DNA of 64,000 bases, taken from Bradyrhizobium sp. LTSP885 (GTDB lineage Bacteria; Pseudomonadota; Alphaproteobacteria; Rhizobiales; Xanthobacteraceae). The notes beneath the pieces were generated by a model that did not search any database, was not told the origin of the DNA, and saw only the letters and a list, made by a program, of their open reading frames with translations. The stretch spans positions 86,033 to 150,032 of the forward strand of contig NZ_JYMT01000002.1 of assembly GCF_000938305.1 (NCBI RefSeq), written 5' to 3'. The first letter of the stretch is position 1. Each line of letters starts with the position of its first letter. The position numbers were made by a program, and so were the translations under genes. Below are positions 17,619 through 27,068 of the stretch, piece after piece.

Positions 17619-17744
17619 TATTCCTTTACCCTGTGCCCCGCGCAATCGGCCGCCGGTTCCGCAGTGCGCATTTTGGCCGGGGTGTGTGCCGAGCGCATCA
17701 CCCCGGGGAACGGCTAAAAGGCGCCGGATTTCGCTAACGGATCA

Positions 17745-17760
17745 TCAACGTTTTCTTAAC
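17745..17760 (+). promoter_or_regulatory. Candidate CtrA binding site before rsmH
   Basis: TCAA, seven bases, then TTAAC: one mismatch to the alphaproteobacterial CtrA consensus TTAA-N7-TTAAC. It lies ~215-260 bp upstream of the first cluster genes. CtrA control of division genes is known in Caulobacter; control here is inferred. The rest of the 17479-17959 gap shows no gene, and no mraZ, which commonly opens dcw clusters, is visible. Confidence 0.45.
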
Positions 17761-17959
17761 GCTAAGTGCCGTTACTGAGGGGTGAAGAGCCGAACCGGTT
17801 TGGGGACGGCGAGGTCCGCTTTTGCGCGAAATTCCATGGAAGCCCAGCAAATTCCGGTCGGACATCAGGGTTTGCCGCCGACGATGGGAACCAGCGCATG
17901 CATCTCGCGGCGGCTTTCTGACCGGAACGGCCTGGCAAGGCGCGAGGATTCGAGGCGCA

Positions 17960-18022
17960 ATGAGCCTGCGCGCGTCCATTTTCGATCTGATCCGCGTAGC
18001 CCCGGTGGGGGGCGGCGCATGA
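17960..18022 (+). CDS. Possible 20-residue upstream peptide overlapping the rsmH start
   Basis: ATG 17960 with GAGG a few bases upstream opens a 20-codon frame, beginning [13 protein letters not shown], whose TGA overlaps the rsmH ATG (ATGA). Such an overlap would couple rsmH translation to the peptide. It has no recognisable family, and the frame extends upstream without a better start. It could also be chance. Confidence 0.35.
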   Translation: MSLRASIFDLIRVAPVGGGA

Positions 18023-19011
18023 GCGCCCATGCCCGTCATGTTCCCGTGCTCGGCCGCGAGGCGGTGGATTTTCTCGCGCCGCGCACCGGCGGCATTTATG
18101 TCGATGCCACCTTCGGCGCCGGCGGCTACAGCCGTGCGATCCTCGATATTGCCGGAACACGCGTGATCGGTATCGACCGCGACCGCACCGCGATCCTCGA
18201 TGGATTCGATCTGGTCGACCGCGCGGGCGGCCGGCTGACGCTGGTCGAGGACCGCTTCTCAGATCTCGCCGATGTCTGCGCCGCGCAGGGGTTGGAGGCG
18301 GTCGACGGCGTCGTGATGGATGTCGGCGTCTCCTCGATGCAACTCGACCAGGCGGCGCGCGGCTTTTCGTTCCGCCTCAGTGGTCCGCTCGACATGCGGA
18401 TGGCGCAGAGCGGTCCGACCGTTGCCGACGTGGTCGCGAAGGCCTCCGAGAGCGATCTCGCCAACATCATCTACATCTTCGGCGAGGAGCGCCATTCGCG
18501 CGGCGTCGCGCGCGCCATCGTCGCTGCGCGGAAAGAGGCGCCGATCGCGACGACCGAAGCGCTCGCCGGCATTGTCGCCAAGGTGGTGCGTGCCAAGCCG
18601 AACGAGATCCATCCGGCAACGCGGACCTTCCAGGCGCTGCGCATCTTCGTCAATGAAGAGCTTGACGAGCTGCATCTGGCGCTGTCGGCGGCCGAGCGCG
18701 TGCTGAAGCCGGGCGGCCGGCTGGTGGTGGTGTCGTTCCACTCGCTGGAAGACCGCATCGTCAAGAATTTCTTTATCGCGCGCGGCAAGGCAAGTACCGG
18801 ATCGCGGCATCGGCCCGAGGTCGCGCAATCAGCGCCGAGCTTCCAGATCCTGACCAAGCGCCCGGTCACGGCAGATGATGCCGAGGTCGCGGCCAATCCG
18901 CGGTCGCGGTCGGCAAAGCTGCGCGCCGCCGAACGGACCGACGCGCCGGTGCATGAGGCGGACACCTTGCCGTCATGGCCGCGTCTCGCCGACGTGATGC
19001 GGGGAGGCTGA
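18019..19011 (+). CDS. rsmH: 16S rRNA (cytosine-1402-N4) methyltransferase
   Basis: 330 residues from ATG 18019, preceded by GGTGGGGGG. It begins with the family's [15 protein letters not shown] and the SAM-binding [14 protein letters not shown]. Further landmarks are [32 protein letters not shown] (partly quoted: [18 protein letters not shown]) and [13 protein letters not shown]. The enzyme methylates C1402 in the 16S rRNA P-site region. By position it is the historical mraW, first full gene of the dcw cluster. ftsL begins 2 bp after its stop. Confidence 0.97.
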   Translation: MSAHARHVPVLGREAVDFLAPRTGGIYVDATFGAGGYSRAILDIAGTRVIGIDRDRTAILDGFDLVDRAGGRLTLVEDRFSDLADVCAAQGLEAVDGVVMDVGVSSMQLDQAARGFSFRLSGPLDMRMAQSGPTVADVVAKASESDLANIIYIFGEERHSRGVARAIVAARKEAPIATTEALAGIVAKVVRAKPNEIHPATRTFQALRIFVNEELDELHLALSAAERVLKPGGRLVVVSFHSLEDRIVKNFFIARGKASTGSRHRPEVAQSAPSFQILTKRPVTADDAEVAANPRSRSAKLRAAERTDAPVHEADTLPSWPRLADVMRGG

Positions 19012-19012
19012 C

Positions 19013-19450
19013 ATGCGCATCCTCCATATCCTCGTCATCGGCATGCTGATCTTCGCGGCGTCCTACGTCTATCGTATCAAGATGGAATCGACGGCGCGCG
19101 TCGAGCGCGTGCTGCGGCTGAATGCGGAGATCCGCGAGCAGCGCGACGCGATCGCGACATTGCGCGCGCAATGGGCCAGGCTCGATGCGCCGCTCCGGCT
19201 GCAAGGGCTTGCCGAGCGGCATCTGCCGCTCAAGCCGGTCAATGCGAACCAGTACGACAGCCTGAAGAACCTGCCCGAGCGGCCGCCGAACTTCACCCGG
19301 CCCGGTGCGCGCGATCCGATCGGCGCGATGCTCGACACCATCGAGGCCGTCGCCGAGCCCGACAGCGCGACCGGCTCGATTGCCGCGCCCGCGACGCAGC
19401 AGCCGGCACAAGCGGCAGAGCCCGAGCAGGACCCGGGAGACCAGCAATGA
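19013..19450 (+). CDS. ftsL: Cell division protein FtsL-like
   Basis: 145 residues: short N terminus, one membrane helix (about 4-20, LHILVIGMLIFAASYVY), then a periplasmic coiled coil (ARVERVLRLNAEIREQRDAI onward, with regular Leu/Ile/Ala heptads) and the LAERHLPLKPVNANQ stretch typical of alphaproteobacterial FtsL. The Pro/Ala/Gln-rich tail is variable. FtsL joins FtsB and FtsQ to activate septal synthesis by FtsW-FtsI. Identification rests on position between rsmH and ftsI plus topology, because FtsL sequence is poorly conserved. Its TGA overlaps the ftsI ATG (ATGA). Confidence 0.88.
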   Translation: MRILHILVIGMLIFAASYVYRIKMESTARVERVLRLNAEIREQRDAIATLRAQWARLDAPLRLQGLAERHLPLKPVNANQYDSLKNLPERPPNFTRPGARDPIGAMLDTIEAVAEPDSATGSIAAPATQQPAQAAEPEQDPGDQQ

Positions 19451-21231
19451 CCGGATCAGCAATGACCGATCCGGCAGCCGCCAAAAAGCCCGCCGGGAAG
19501 CCCACTGAGAAGCCCGCTGAGCCTTGGCGCCAGCGGCTGATCCGCACCTTGCTGTACGGGCGCAATGTCGACCGTGCCGCGAAGGCGCGCGCCCGCGTCG
19601 GCTTCGCGATCCTGGCCTTTGCCGCCATCTATGCCGTGCTCGCCGGACGCCTCGTGCTGTTCGCGGTCGGCGCCGACAGCCATGGCGCGCGCCGCGCTGC
19701 CTCGCAGGATGCGATCGCGACCGCGCGGCCCGACATCATCGACCGCAACGGCGCGGTCCTCGCCACCGACGTCAAGGCGCCGAGCCTGTTCGCCGAGCCG
19801 CGCCGCATCATCGACAAGGACGAGGCGATCGAGCTTCTCACCGCGACCTTGCCCGATCTCGACACCGGCGAGGTGCGCGACCGCGTGGCGTCGCGCAAGG
19901 GCTTCGTCTGGCTGAAGCGCGAGATCACGCCGAAGCAGCAGCTCGACATCCATCGCCTCGGCATTCCCGGCATCGGCTTCGTGCGCGAGAACAAGCGCGT
20001 CTATCCGACCGGCTCGGAAGTCGCCCATCTGATCGGCCTGGTCAATATCGACAACCAGGGCATCGCCGGCATGGAGAAGTGGCTGGACAATAACGGTCTG
20101 GCCGATCTGCATCGCGCGGGCTTCGCCACCGACCGGCTGCAAAAGCCGATCGAGCTGTCGGTCGACCTGCGTGTCGAGCACGCGCTGCGCGACGAACTGC
20201 TCAAGGCCAAGGAAAAATTCCACACCAAGGCGGCCTCAGGTCTGGTCTCCAATGTCAGGACCGGCGAAATCGTTGCGATGGTGTCGCTGCCCGACTTCGA
20301 CCCGAACGATCCGAAAGAAGCGCACGACCCCGATCGCATCAATCGCCTGACCACCGGCGTCTACGAGATGGGTTCGACCTTCAAGGCGTTCACGCTGGCG
20401 ATGGCGCTGGATTCCGGCAAATCCGATCTCAACTCGCTGTGGGACGCGCGCGGGCCGCTGCACTACGGCAAGTTCACGATCCATGACGACGAGCCGAAGG
20501 GTCGCTTCATCAGCATGAAGGAGGTCTTCACGTTTTCGTCCAACGTCGGTGCGGCGCGCATCGCGCTGTCGCAGGGCGTCGAGGCGCACAAGGCGTTCCT
20601 GCGCAAGATGGGCCAACTCGATCGGCTGCGCACCGAGTTGCCGGAGAGCGCATCGCCGATCCTGCCGAAACGCTGGAGCGAACTGAACACGGTGACCATC
20701 GCGTTCGGCCACGGCGTGGCGGTCGCGCCCTTGCAGGCGGTGATGGGCATCGATGCGCTGGTCAATGGCGGCTATCTGATTCCGCCGACCTTCATGAAGC
20801 GCACCGAGCAGGAAGCGATGGCGATCGCCAAGCGGGTCATCAAGCCTGAAACCAGCGAGAAGATGCGATTCCTGATGCGGCTGAACGCCGAGGTCGGCAC
20901 TGCGCGGAAAGCCGATGTGAAGGGCTATTATATCGGCGGCAAGACCGGCACCGCCGAAAAGGTCATCAACGGCCGCTACGCCAAAAAGAAGGTGCTCACG
21001 GCCTTCACTGCGATCCTGCCGGCCGACAATCCGAAATACCAGCTCTTGATCATGCTGGACGAGCCGCAATCGTTGAAGGAAACCTACGGCTTCATCACCT
21101 CGGGCTGGAACGCGGTGCCGACCGGCGGCAAGGTGATCGCCCGAATTGCGCCGCTTTTGGGCATCGAGCCGCGATTTGACCTGCCGCCGTCCGACCGCCT
21201 TATTCTTGCGACATCCAGGACAACCCAGTAA
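19447..21231 (+). CDS. ftsI: Septal transpeptidase, penicillin-binding protein 3
   Basis: 594 residues. ATG 19447 overlaps the ftsL stop; ATG 19462 is an alternative. A cytoplasmic tail of about 50 residues leads to one membrane helix (FAILAFAAIYAVLAGRLVLF). The PBP dimer domain starts with RPDIIDRNGAVLATDV. Transpeptidase motifs are present: GSTFKAFT (SxxK nucleophile), SSNVG (SxN) and GGKTGTAEK (KTG). It cross-links septal peptidoglycan in the divisome and is a beta-lactam target. Length matches class B PBPs. Confidence 0.96.
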   Translation: MTGSAMTDPAAAKKPAGKPTEKPAEPWRQRLIRTLLYGRNVDRAAKARARVGFAILAFAAIYAVLAGRLVLFAVGADSHGARRAASQDAIATARPDIIDRNGAVLATDVKAPSLFAEPRRIIDKDEAIELLTATLPDLDTGEVRDRVASRKGFVWLKREITPKQQLDIHRLGIPGIGFVRENKRVYPTGSEVAHLIGLVNIDNQGIAGMEKWLDNNGLADLHRAGFATDRLQKPIELSVDLRVEHALRDELLKAKEKFHTKAASGLVSNVRTGEIVAMVSLPDFDPNDPKEAHDPDRINRLTTGVYEMGSTFKAFTLAMALDSGKSDLNSLWDARGPLHYGKFTIHDDEPKGRFISMKEVFTFSSNVGAARIALSQGVEAHKAFLRKMGQLDRLRTELPESASPILPKRWSELNTVTIAFGHGVAVAPLQAVMGIDALVNGGYLIPPTFMKRTEQEAMAIAKRVIKPETSEKMRFLMRLNAEVGTARKADVKGYYIGGKTGTAEKVINGRYAKKKVLTAFTAILPADNPKYQLLIMLDEPQSLKETYGFITSGWNAVPTGGKVIARIAPLLGIEPRFDLPPSDRLILATSRTTQ

Positions 21232-21242
21232 GGCGTACCCCG

Positions 21243-21269
21243 GAGCATGATCCGGAAACGTTCATGCTC
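21243..21269. repeat. Short inverted repeat between ftsI and murE
   Basis: GAGCATG and CATGCTC flank ATCCGGAAACGTT. It is a shortened version of the GAGCATGATCCGGAAA element at 49053-49129. It occupies much of the 76-bp gap inside the operon. Confidence 0.7.
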
Positions 21270-21307
21270 GAACCACGGCGCCAGCAGCGCCAGCCAACTG
21301 GAAGATC

Positions 21308-22768
21308 ATGAGACTTCGCGACCTTTTCAGCGATGACGCCACGATCGATCCGAGAGCCGGCACGGTTGCGGTCGAAGGACTTGCGGTCGACAGCCGTGCG
21401 GTGAAGCCGGGCGATCTGTTCTTTGCGCTGGCCGGCAGCCGGACCGACGGCGCGCGCTTCATCGACGCTGCGATCAAAGCCGGCGCGGTCGCTGTCGCAA
21501 GCGACCATCTGCCGCAAGGCGAGGCCCATGTGCCCTTCGTCATCACGACGAATGCACGCCGCGCACTGGCGCTGGCCGCGGCCAAATTCTATCCGCGGCA
21601 ACCGCAAACGATCGCGGCGGTGACCGGCACCAGCGGCAAGACCTCAGTCGCGGCCTTCACGCGCCAGATCTGGCAACAACTCGGCCAGGTGTCGGCAAGC
21701 ATCGGCACCATCGGCCTGGTGTCGGACAAGCGCACTGTTTACGGCTCGCTGACCACGCCCGATCCAATCGCGCTGCATCGGCAGCTGGACGAGATCACAG
21801 CCGACGGCGTCACCCATCTGGCGTTCGAGGCGTCCTCGCATGGCCTCGACCAGTACCGTCTCGACGGTGTGCGCATCGCGGCCGGCGGCTTCACCAATCT
21901 GTCGCGCGACCACATGGATTATCATCCTGACGTCGCGCATTACCTCAACGCAAAGCTGCGGCTGTTCCGCGACCTCGTCGCCGACGGCGGCGCCGCGATC
22001 ATCTCGGCCGATCATGATTGCTCGCAGGCCGTAATCGATACGGCGCGTGCGCGAAAACTTCGCGTCATCGCGGTCGGACGCAACGCCGACGGCGCCGGTG
22101 ATGGCATTCGACTGGTCAACGCCACGATCAAGGGCTTTTCGCAGACGCTCGTCATCGAGCATCGTGGCCGCACGCACACGATCCGGCTGCCGCTGGTCGG
22201 CGAATTCCAGATCGAGAACGCGCTGGTCGCGGCGGGCCTTGCGATCGGCACCGGCAGCGTCGCTGATAACGTCATCGGCAGCCTCGAGCATCTCGAAGGC
22301 GCCAAGGGCCGGCTGGAGCATGTCGGCGAGCACAATGGCGCGCCGATCTTCGTCGATTACGCGCACAAGCCCGATGCGCTCGCCAAGGCGTTGCAGGCGC
22401 TGCGGCCCTATGCGAAGCGCAAGCTGGTCGTGATCTTCGGCGCCGGCGGCGACCGCGACGCCGGCAAGCGCCCGATCATGGGCGCAATCGCGACCGAGAA
22501 TGCCGATACCGTCATCGTCACCGACGATAATCCGCGCAGCGAAAAGCCAGAATCGATCCGCGCCGCCATCCTTGCGACTGCGAAGGGCGCGCGGGAGATC
22601 GGCGATCGCGCCGAGGCGATCCGCGCCGGCATCGCGCAGCTTGAGCCCGGCGATGCGCTGCTGGTCGCCGGCAAGGGCCACGAGATCGGGCAGATCATTG
22701 GCGACAAGACGTTGCCGTTCAGCGATCACGATGCGGTTGCTGCCGCACTCGCAGCGAGGGGCGCATGA
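21308..22768 (+). CDS. murE: UDP-MurNAc-L-Ala-D-Glu:meso-DAP ligase
   Basis: 486 residues. ATP site VTGTSGKTSVAAF, the Mur ligase central domain with LAFEASSHGLDQYRLDG, and the C-terminal domain with DYAHKPDALAKAL. The DNPRSEKPE sequence carries the DNPR motif that selects meso-diaminopimelate, so the peptidoglycan is DAP type. It adds the third stem-peptide residue in the cytoplasm. Its stop overlaps the murF start (ATGA at 22765). Confidence 0.97.
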   Translation: MRLRDLFSDDATIDPRAGTVAVEGLAVDSRAVKPGDLFFALAGSRTDGARFIDAAIKAGAVAVASDHLPQGEAHVPFVITTNARRALALAAAKFYPRQPQTIAAVTGTSGKTSVAAFTRQIWQQLGQVSASIGTIGLVSDKRTVYGSLTTPDPIALHRQLDEITADGVTHLAFEASSHGLDQYRLDGVRIAAGGFTNLSRDHMDYHPDVAHYLNAKLRLFRDLVADGGAAIISADHDCSQAVIDTARARKLRVIAVGRNADGAGDGIRLVNATIKGFSQTLVIEHRGRTHTIRLPLVGEFQIENALVAAGLAIGTGSVADNVIGSLEHLEGAKGRLEHVGEHNGAPIFVDYAHKPDALAKALQALRPYAKRKLVVIFGAGGDRDAGKRPIMGAIATENADTVIVTDDNPRSEKPESIRAAILATAKGAREIGDRAEAIRAGIAQLEPGDALLVAGKGHEIGQIIGDKTLPFSDHDAVAAALAARGA

Positions 22769-24198
22769 GCAAACTACTGTGGACGTCGGATGCGATAGCG
22801 CAGGCGATGCGCGCCGCCACCCAAGGCGCGCTGCCGGAGGGCGTCACTGGTCTCTCGATCGACAGCCGCACCATCGGGCGCGGCGAGGCCTATTTCGCGA
22901 TCAAGGGCGACGTCCATGACGGCCACAATTTTGTCGAGGCCGCGCTGAAGGCCGGCGCCGGGCTCGCGGTCGTCGAGGCCGCGCAACGCACGAAATTTCC
23001 TGCCGATGCGCCGCTGCTCGTGGTCGATGACGTGCTCGCCGCGCTGGTCGAGCTCGCGCATGCCTCGCGCGCGCGGCTCGGCGCGCAGATCATCGCGGTG
23101 ACCGGCTCGGTCGGCAAGACCTCGACCAAGGAGGCGCTGCGCTGCGTGCTGTCGGCGCAGGGCGAAACGCATGTCTCCGCCGCCTCGTTCAACAACCATT
23201 GGGGCGTGCCGCTGTCGCTGGCGCGCTGCCCGGCGGACGTACGCTTTGCGGTGTTCGAGATCGGCATGAACCATGCTGGCGAGATCACGCCGCTGGTCAA
23301 GATGGTGCGGCCGCATGTTGCCATCGTCACCACGGTCGAGCCGGTGCACCTGGAGTTCTTCGCCGGCATCGAGGCGATCGCCGATGCCAAGGCGGAGATT
23401 TTTACAGGCGTCGAACCCGGCGGCGCGGTCGTGCTCAACCGCGACAATGCGCAGTTCGCGCGGCTGCAGCGGCGCGCCAAAAAGGCCGGCATCATCCGCA
23501 TCGTGTCGTTCGGGACTCACAAGAAATCCGAGGCGCGGCTGATCGACGTCTCGCTGCATGCGACCTGCTCGGCAGTGCATGCCGACATCCTCGATCACGA
23601 CATTACCTACAAGCTCGGCATGCCCGGCCGCCACATGGCGATGAATTCGCTCGCCGTGCTGGCGGGCGCCTCGCTGCTCGGCGCCGACATCGCGCGTGCG
23701 GCGCTGTCGCTGTCGCAGCTCGAGGCGCCGTCGGGACGCGGTGTCTGCCGCGCGCTCGAGGTCGGCCAGGGCGAGGCGACGCTGATCGACGAAAGCTACA
23801 ACGCCAATCCGGCTTCGATGGCGGCTGCGCTCAACGTACTTGGCCAGGCCCGGATCGGCCCGCACGGCCGCCGCATCGCCGTTCTCGGCGATATGCTCGA
23901 ACTCGGGCCGACCGGTCCCGCGCTGCACCACGGCGTGCTCGAGGCCATCACCGTCAACCGTATCGATCTCGTATATTGTTGTGGTCCGCTGATGCGGAAT
24001 CTGTGGGATGCCCTTTCCAGCGGCAAGCGGGGAGGCTATGCCGAGAGTTCGGCGGCGCTTGAGGCGCAGGCGGTCGCCGCGGTCCGCGCCGGTGACGCGA
24101 TCATGGTGAAGGGATCGCTGGGTTCGAAGATGAAAATCATCGTCAGCGCGCTGGAAAAGCGTTTCCCCGGCAAAGCCGCGCACGAAGAAGCGGTATAG
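22765..24198 (+). CDS. murF: UDP-MurNAc-tripeptide:D-Ala-D-Ala ligase
   Basis: 477 residues. N-terminal substrate domain (VTGLSIDSRTIGRGEAYFAIKG, partly the UDP pocket), ATP site VTGSVGKTSTKEAL, NNHWGVPLSLAR, FEIGMNHAGEI, and C-terminal DESYNANPASMAAAL. It ligates D-Ala-D-Ala to complete the cytoplasmic UDP-MurNAc-pentapeptide. Overlaps murE by four bases; mraY starts 10 bp later. Confidence 0.97.
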   Translation: MSKLLWTSDAIAQAMRAATQGALPEGVTGLSIDSRTIGRGEAYFAIKGDVHDGHNFVEAALKAGAGLAVVEAAQRTKFPADAPLLVVDDVLAALVELAHASRARLGAQIIAVTGSVGKTSTKEALRCVLSAQGETHVSAASFNNHWGVPLSLARCPADVRFAVFEIGMNHAGEITPLVKMVRPHVAIVTTVEPVHLEFFAGIEAIADAKAEIFTGVEPGGAVVLNRDNAQFARLQRRAKKAGIIRIVSFGTHKKSEARLIDVSLHATCSAVHADILDHDITYKLGMPGRHMAMNSLAVLAGASLLGADIARAALSLSQLEAPSGRGVCRALEVGQGEATLIDESYNANPASMAAALNVLGQARIGPHGRRIAVLGDMLELGPTGPALHHGVLEAITVNRIDLVYCCGPLMRNLWDALSSGKRGGYAESSAALEAQAVAAVRAGDAIMVKGSLGSKMKIIVSALEKRFPGKAAHEEAV

Positions 24199-24208
24199 GG
24201 CTTTTTGA

Positions 24209-25315
24209 ATGTTTTACTGGCTGATTGATCTCTCCAACACCGTTCCAGGTTTCGGGGCATTCCGCAGCGGTTTGAATGTGTTCCGCTACATCACGTTCCG
24301 CACCGGCGGGGCGATGGTGACAGGCGCGCTGTTCGTGTTCCTGTTCGGGCCCTGGATCATCGACCATCTGCGGCTGCGGCAGGGCAAGGGCCAGCCGATC
24401 CGCACCGACGGCCCGCAGTCGCATCTGATCTCCAAGAAGGGCACGCCGACCATGGGCGGCCTGATGATCCTGTCGGGTCTGGTGGTGTCGACGCTGCTCT
24501 GGGCCAATCCGCTCAATCCCTACGTCTGGATCGTGCTGGCGGTGACGCTCGGCTTCGGCTTTGTCGGCTTCTATGACGATTATTTGAAGGTCACAAAGCA
24601 GTCACACAACGGCTTCGCCGGCAAGCTGCGGCTGCTGATCGAGGCGGTGATCGCGCTCGCCGCCTGCTATGCGCTGGTCCGGCTCGGGCGCGACGTGTCC
24701 TCGACCTCGCTTGCGATCCCGTTCTTCAAGGATACCGTGATCAATTTCGGCTGGTTCTTCGTGATCTTCGGCGCCTTCGTGATGGTCGGCGCCGGCAATG
24801 CGGTGAACCTGACCGACGGCCTCGATGGCCTTGCCATCGTGCCGGTCATGATCGCGGCGGCGAGCTTCGGCATGATCTCGTATCTGACCGGCAACGTGGT
24901 ATTCTCGGACTATCTGCAGATCAACTATGTCGCCGGCACCGGCGAGCTCGCGGTGCTCTGCGGCGCGGTGCTCGGCGCAGGCCTCGGCTTCCTCTGGTTC
25001 AACGCGCCGCCGGCCTCGATCTTCATGGGCGATACCGGATCGCTTGCGCTCGGCGGCATGCTGGGTGCCATCGCGGTCGCGGTGAAGCACGAGATCGTGC
25101 TCGCGGTGATCGGCGGCCTTTTCGTGCTGGAGGCGGTCTCGGTGATCGTGCAGGTCGCGTCGTTCAAGCTGACGGGCAAGCGCGTGTTCCGAATGGCGCC
25201 GCTGCACCATCATTTCGAACAGAAGGGCTGGACCGAGCCGCAGATCGTGATCCGGTTCTGGATCATCGCGGTGATGCTGGCGCTCGCCGGCCTCTCCACC
25301 CTCAAGCTGCGCTGA
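24209..25315 (+). CDS. mraY: Phospho-MurNAc-pentapeptide translocase
   Basis: 368 residues with ten predicted membrane helices. Motifs of the polyprenyl-phosphate transferase family are clear: [22 protein letters not shown] (Mg-binding Asp pair), [26 protein letters not shown] and the His cluster [12 protein letters not shown]. It transfers phospho-MurNAc-pentapeptide to undecaprenyl phosphate, making lipid I at the inner membrane. Confidence 0.98.
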   Translation: MFYWLIDLSNTVPGFGAFRSGLNVFRYITFRTGGAMVTGALFVFLFGPWIIDHLRLRQGKGQPIRTDGPQSHLISKKGTPTMGGLMILSGLVVSTLLWANPLNPYVWIVLAVTLGFGFVGFYDDYLKVTKQSHNGFAGKLRLLIEAVIALAACYALVRLGRDVSSTSLAIPFFKDTVINFGWFFVIFGAFVMVGAGNAVNLTDGLDGLAIVPVMIAAASFGMISYLTGNVVFSDYLQINYVAGTGELAVLCGAVLGAGLGFLWFNAPPASIFMGDTGSLALGGMLGAIAVAVKHEIVLAVIGGLFVLEAVSVIVQVASFKLTGKRVFRMAPLHHHFEQKGWTEPQIVIRFWIIAVMLALAGLSTLKLR

Positions 25316-25322
25316 GCGGCCG

Positions 25323-26723
25323 ATGATCCCCGTCACCTCCTTCGCGGGCAAGACGGTCGCAGTGTTCGGCCTCGGCGGCTCCGGCCTTGCGAGCTGCCAT
25401 GCGCTGAAGGCCGGCGGCGCCGAGGTGATCGCGGCCGACGACAATGCCGACAATGTCGCCAAGGCCGCCGCGGCCGGCTTCACCACCGCCGATCTGCGCA
25501 CGGTGTCGTGGGCGAATGTCGCCGCGTTGATCCTGACTCCCGGTGCGCCGCTGACCCATCCGGCGCCGCACTGGAGCGTGCTGCTGGCGCGCCAGGCCGG
25601 CGTCGAGGTGATCGGCGACATCGAATTGTTTTGTCGTGAGCGGCGGCGTCACGCGCCGAATGCGCCGTTCGTCGCCATCACCGGCACCAACGGCAAGTCG
25701 ACCACCACAGCGCTGATCGCGCACCTGATGAAGGTCGCCGGCTACGACACCCAGATGGGCGGCAATATCGGCACCGCGATCCTGTCGCTGGAGCCGCCGC
25801 GGATGGGACGGGTGCATGTCGTCGAGATGTCGTCCTACCAGATCGATCTCGCGCCCTCGCTCGATCCGTCGGTCGGCATCCTGCTCAATGTCAGCGAGGA
25901 CCATATCGACCGCCACGGCACGCTGGAGCATTACGCCGCGGTCAAGGAGCGGCTGGTCGCCGGCGTGCAGGCGGACGGCACAGCAATCGTCGGCGTCGAC
26001 GACGGCTGGTGCCGCGATATCGCCGACCGGCTCGATCGCAATGGCAAGCGCGTAGTGCGCATTTCCGTGAAGAACCCGCTGCCCGACGGCCTCTATGTCG
26101 AGCACGAGACCATCGTGCGCGCATCGGGCGCGGCGCGCAGCGAGGTGGCGCGCCTCGGCGGCATCGGTTCGCTGCGCGGCCTGCACAATGCGCAGAACGC
26201 GGCGTGTGCCGCGGCCTGCGCGCTCGCGATGGGAATCTCCACCGAGGTGCTGCAGAAGGGCTTGCGCAGTTTTCCCGGCCTCGCCCATCGCATGGAGCAG
26301 GTCGGCCGCCGCGGCAATGTGCTGTTCGTCAACGACTCCAAGGGCACCAATGCCGATGCGACCGCGCATGCGCTGTCGTCGTTCGCCGACATCTTCTGGA
26401 TCGCTGGCGGCAAGCCGAAGGCCGGCGGCATCACGGGCCTGGCAGGATATTTCCCGCGCATCCGCAAGGCCTATCTGATCGGCGAGGCCGCGCCGGAATT
26501 CGCCGGCACGCTCGGTGGCCGCGTGCCGCACGAGATGTCTGTTACGCTCGACGTCGCAATCGCCAGCGCCGCGCGCGACGCGGAGGCCTCGGGGCTCGCC
26601 GACGCGGTCGTGCTGCTGTCCCCGGCCTGTGCCTCGTTCGACCAGTACCGCAATTTCGAAATCCGCGGCGCCGCGTTTCGCGATCTGGTCAACGCGCTGC
26701 CGGGCGTCAAGCCGGTGGTGTAA
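25323..26723 (+). CDS. murD: UDP-MurNAc-L-Ala:D-Glu ligase
   Basis: 466 residues. N-terminal [24 protein letters not shown] site [44 protein letters not shown]-type [13 protein letters not shown], and C-terminal [13 protein letters not shown] and [19 protein letters not shown] (partly quoted). It adds D-Glu as the second stem-peptide residue. 8 bp follow the mraY stop. The next gene, ftsW, is 345 bp downstream behind two palindromic repeats. Confidence 0.97.
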   Translation: MIPVTSFAGKTVAVFGLGGSGLASCHALKAGGAEVIAADDNADNVAKAAAAGFTTADLRTVSWANVAALILTPGAPLTHPAPHWSVLLARQAGVEVIGDIELFCRERRRHAPNAPFVAITGTNGKSTTTALIAHLMKVAGYDTQMGGNIGTAILSLEPPRMGRVHVVEMSSYQIDLAPSLDPSVGILLNVSEDHIDRHGTLEHYAAVKERLVAGVQADGTAIVGVDDGWCRDIADRLDRNGKRVVRISVKNPLPDGLYVEHETIVRASGAARSEVARLGGIGSLRGLHNAQNAACAAACALAMGISTEVLQKGLRSFPGLAHRMEQVGRRGNVLFVNDSKGTNADATAHALSSFADIFWIAGGKPKAGGITGLAGYFPRIRKAYLIGEAAPEFAGTLGGRVPHEMSVTLDVAIASAARDAEASGLADAVVLLSPACASFDQYRNFEIRGAAFRDLVNALPGVKPVV

Positions 26724-26734
26724 CGCGCGCACTG

Positions 26735-26820
26735 CGTAGGATGGGTAGAGCGCAGCGAAACCCATCAATTCATATCCGCGGCACGAACGATGGGTATCGC
26801 TGCCCTCCACCCATCCTACG
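26735..26820. repeat. Palindromic repeat, CGTAGGATGGGT family
   Basis: 86 bp whose ends CGTAGGATGGGT and ACCCATCCTACG are perfect inverted copies, with AGAGCGCAGCGAAACCCATC inside. It begins 12 bp after the murD stop and is one of two adjacent elements separating murD and ftsW. Confidence 0.9.
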
Positions 26821-26832
26821 GATTTTTTCCCA

Positions 26833-26938
26833 CCGTCACCCTGAGGAGCGCGCTCTTGCGCGCGTCTCGAAGGGCGATGGCCCGGCTGGTGGCCGTGCAT
26901 CCTTCGAGGCTCGCTCCGCTCGCACCTCAGGATGACGG
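26833..26938. repeat. Palindromic repeat, CCGTCACCCTGAGG family
   Basis: About 106 bp with ends CCGTCACCCTGAGG and CCTCAGGATGACGG, an inner GCGCGCTCTTGCGCGC hairpin and TCGAAGG/CCTTCGA arms. A fragment of the family occurs near 63402. Between this element and ftsW (26939-27068) I see no further gene. Confidence 0.88.
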
Positions 26939-27068
26939 AGCTGCTGGCAGCGTTCCCAGCTGGTGAGAGTCCAAAACCCACCTCCCTCAAAAGTTATCCA
27001 TTCCGTTAACTCCTTGGAAACCAACCTGCGCCACGAATGGACCCCACCTCTGCCATCTGGGGACGCCC

